Shown: one piece after another, positions 41,082 to 42,767 of the stretch
Layout: each line of letters starts with the position of its first letter
Position numbering within the stretch: the first letter of the stretch is position 1
Source of the DNA: Betaproteobacteria bacterium Ga0077523
GTDB taxonomy: Bacteria > Pseudomonadota > Gammaproteobacteria > Burkholderiales > Ga0077523
Direction: 5' to 3'
DNA length: 42,767 nt
Assembly (NCBI GenBank): GCA_001464695.1
Contig: LNDQ01000043.1
Coordinates: 1-42,767, forward strand
The notes under the pieces: model-generated
The model's database searches: none
Seen by the model: only the letters and a program-made list of their open reading frames with translations
What the model was told of the DNA's origin: nothing
Translations under genes and position numbers: made by a program

Positions 41082-41175
41082 GCCCTCACCCTCGGTCCCT
41101 CTCCCGAAGGGAGAGGGATGCAAATCCTTGCGCAGAGCCCCTCTCCCTCCGGGAGAGGGGTGGGGGTGAGGGAGC
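41082..41175. repeat. GC-rich paired-hairpin repeat R6
   Basis: Two hairpins, CCCTCTCCCGAAGGGAGAGGG at 41097-41117 and CCCCTCTCCCTCCGGGAGAGGGG at about 41138-41160, are flanked by CCCTCACCCTC on the left and GGGGGTGAGGG on the right. The spacer is about 20 bp and lacks TGTAC. It lies between dctM and the alcohol dehydrogenase gene on the same strand. Confidence 0.75.
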
Positions 41176-41203
41176 GCCTTCGATAAGTCAGACCGAGTAG
41201 CCC

Positions 41204-42310
41204 ATGAAGTTCAACGCGGCAGTCTTGCACCGGACTGGTGAAGCCCTTTCCATCGAGCGGCTCGACATCGGCGCGCTCGGCCCCGACGACGTGCTGGTGC
41301 GCCTCGGTGCCAGCGGCCTGTGCCACACGGATCTCGAGGTGATCGACGGTTCGCTCGCCTACCCGATGCCCATCGTTCTCGGGCACGAAGGCGCCGGCGT
41401 GGTCGAGGCAGTGGGCAGTACGGTGACGCGCGTGCGGCCCGGTGACCATGTCGTGTGCTCGTGGAACCCCCATTGCGGCGAATGCTTCTACTGCCGGCGC
41501 GACCTGCCGATCCTGTGCGAGCCGTTCAAGCGCCATGAGCCGCGCGGCGTGCTGTTCGACGGACGCTCGCGCCTCGCTCTCGACGGATCGACCGTGCACC
41601 ATTTCTCGGTCGTGTCTTCCCACGCGGAGTACTGCGTGGTGCCGCAGTCAGGCGCGATCGCGGTGCCGCGCGACATTCCCTTCGACCGGGCATGCCTCAT
41701 CGGTTGCGGCGTGATGACCGGGGTCGGTGCCGCGACTCGCAAGACACCCGTCGAGAGGGGCGCATCGGTTCTGGTGATCGGATGCGGTGCCGTGGGGCTG
41801 AACGTGATCCAGGGCGCGCGCATCGCCGGAGCCGAGATCATCGTGGCCGCCGACCTCGATGCGGGCAAACGCGAGACGGGGCGGCTCTTCGGTGCGACGC
41901 ACATGCTCGATGGTGGTGATCCGGGTGCGATCGATTTCCTGCGAGGCCTGACGGGTGGCCGTGGTCCGGACTATGTGTTCGAGGCTGCCGGCCACGAGAG
42001 CGCGTTCCGCCTTGCGGTCGAAGCCGTGCGGCCCGGCGGCGAGGTGGTCTTCCTGGGCAAGGTGAACGTCGATCGCGAAGTGCGTTTCCGCTGGGGCAGC
42101 CTGATGGGCGAGAAGCGCATCGTGCGGTCGAGCTACGGCGGGGCGCGGCCGGCGCGGGATTTTCCGTGGCTGGCGCAACTCTATCTCGATGGCGAGCTCA
42201 AACTGGACGAACTCATCACACGGCGCATTCGCCTGGATGAGATCAACGACGGTTTCGCGGCGATGCGGCGCGGGGAGGGTATCCGCACGGTGATTCAGTT
42301 CGACGCGTAA
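41204..42310 (+). CDS. Zinc-dependent alcohol dehydrogenase (MDR family)
   Basis: 368 residues. Catalytic zinc ligands are Cys40 (GLCHTD), His61-Glu62 (GHEGAGVV) and Cys168 (LIGCGVMTG). Structural zinc cysteines are 91, 94, 97 and 105 in CGECFYCRRDLPILC. The NAD-binding GCGAVGLNVIQGA lies near residue 195 with an acidic AADLD after it. This layout is that of class III/aryl and mycothiol-type alcohol dehydrogenases. It would oxidise an alcohol produced in the second catabolic cluster. It is separated from dctM by R6, so co-transcription is uncertain. Confidence 0.9.
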   Translation: MKFNAAVLHRTGEALSIERLDIGALGPDDVLVRLGASGLCHTDLEVIDGSLAYPMPIVLGHEGAGVVEAVGSTVTRVRPGDHVVCSWNPHCGECFYCRRDLPILCEPFKRHEPRGVLFDGRSRLALDGSTVHHFSVVSSHAEYCVVPQSGAIAVPRDIPFDRACLIGCGVMTGVGAATRKTPVERGASVLVIGCGAVGLNVIQGARIAGAEIIVAADLDAGKRETGRLFGATHMLDGGDPGAIDFLRGLTGGRGPDYVFEAAGHESAFRLAVEAVRPGGEVVFLGKVNVDREVRFRWGSLMGEKRIVRSSYGGARPARDFPWLAQLYLDGELKLDELITRRIRLDEINDGFAAMRRGEGIRTVIQFDA

Positions 42311-42342
42311 TTCAGCGCTCGCGCGCGGTGGATGCATCGGTT

Positions 42343-42424
42343 TCCCTCATCCCCGGCCCTTCTCCCGGAAAGAGAAGGGAGTGTCGAGCCCCTCTCCCAC
42401 CGGGAGAGGGGATGGGGTGAGGGA
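42343..42424. repeat. GC-rich paired-hairpin repeat R7
   Basis: Two hairpins with arms TTCTCCC/GAGAAGGGA-like (about 42360-42380) and CCCTCTCCC/GGGAGAGGG (about 42389-42410), flanked by CCCTCATCCCC and GGGGTGAGGG. The spacer reads GTGTCGAG, close to but not TGTAC. It may terminate the alcohol dehydrogenase transcript. Confidence 0.7.
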
Positions 42425-42495
42425 AAGCGGCCATCGATGTCCCACGCTGCCCGTTCGACGCTACCATTCTGAATGTCACTCTCCCGGAGATCTGC

Positions 42496-42767
42496 ATGAA
42501 AGCCATCGCTTGCTTCTCGGTCTGCTGCCTGTTGGCCACCACCATCGGCACCGCCACTGCCGCGACCCAGTACGCCACCATCGAGGAAGCCGCCGCCGTG
42601 ACCGAAGACAACGTGACTCGCTTCGAACGCGACTCGGTCATCAAGCAGGGCGAGCTGCGCCGCTTCGACGTGACCGTGGCCTGGCGCGACGGCGTCGTCC
42701 GGCCCGAGGGTGCGCCGCCGCGCAAGACCGTGCGCTACCTGACCAAGTGCGCTTCGAAGGAGATGGC
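42496..42767 (+). CDS. Small exported protein, truncated by the window end
   Basis: At least 90 residues, running off the window. Signal peptide 1-22 (MKAIACFSVCCLLATTIGTATA) with AATQYATIEEAA after it. CGGAGA precedes the ATG. The mature part (FERDSVIKQGELRRFDVTVAW, then KTVRYLTKCASKEM) has a beta-strand pattern with one Cys that loosely recalls surface-adhesin E-like proteins. That match is weak and the function is unknown. Confidence 0.65.
   Translation, partial: MKAIACFSVCCLLATTIGTATAATQYATIEEAAAVTEDNVTRFERDSVIKQGELRRFDVTVAWRDGVVRPEGAPPRKTVRYLTKCASKEM

Overview
The window is high-GC DNA, coding on both strands, with no rRNA, tRNA, insertion sequence, integrase, phage gene or CRISPR array that I can see. 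An intracellular polyhydroxybutyrate depolymerase, a DUF3563 protein, a cspA-infA pair, many TRAP and ABC substrate-uptake genes and abundant GC-rich intergenic palindromes suggest a heterotrophic betaproteobacterium of Burkholderiales type. That placement is inference from gene content only.

Layout. 146-3831: PHB depolymerase, a cysteine-less exported DJ-1/PfpI-like protein, a DUF3563 protein and a LysR regulator. 3996-14470 (all +): a catabolic cluster with cupin dioxygenase, quinone oxidoreductase, two SDRs, a D-2-hydroxyacid dehydrogenase, a methyltransferase, an HpcH/HpaI aldolase, a helical lipoprotein, a complete TRAP transporter and a TauD-type dioxygenase. 14674-15271: cspA and infA. 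15293-21882 (all -): a CUT1-type sugar ABC importer (binding protein, two permeases, ATPase) ending in a large protein that resembles D-apionate lactonase. 22140-23447: an FAH/MhpD-type hydratase and an exported glutaredoxin.

23454-30873 (all -): a tightly packed signalling block. In transcription order it holds two Tat-exported substrate-binding proteins, an alpha/beta hydrolase, a SCO1-type protein, a membrane histidine kinase, a single-domain response regulator, and a fusion of receiver, degenerate class III cyclase and winged-helix/BTAD activator. A third binding-protein paralogue lies divergently at 31411-32439. No permease or ATPase accompanies these three proteins. This block, with its possible binding-protein-fed sensory role, is the best candidate for an undescribed system.

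32716-34005: a 42-residue basic protein and an exported cyclase-family hydrolase, converging on a strong bidirectional terminator. 34247-42310: a second catabolic cluster with two PhyH-type dioxygenases, an IclR regulator, an exported SMP-30/gluconolactonase-like protein, a second TRAP transporter and a zinc alcohol dehydrogenase. The leader of the gluconolactonase gene holds an IclR-like palindrome and an intrinsic terminator with no sense-strand gene ending nearby. The window ends inside a small exported protein gene.

GC-rich paired hairpins recur in at least six intergenic gaps, often inside operons; four of them share a TGTAC core between the two hairpins. Start codons were chosen by Shine-Dalgarno position and family N-termini. 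Functions come from motif recognition by eye, without database searches.
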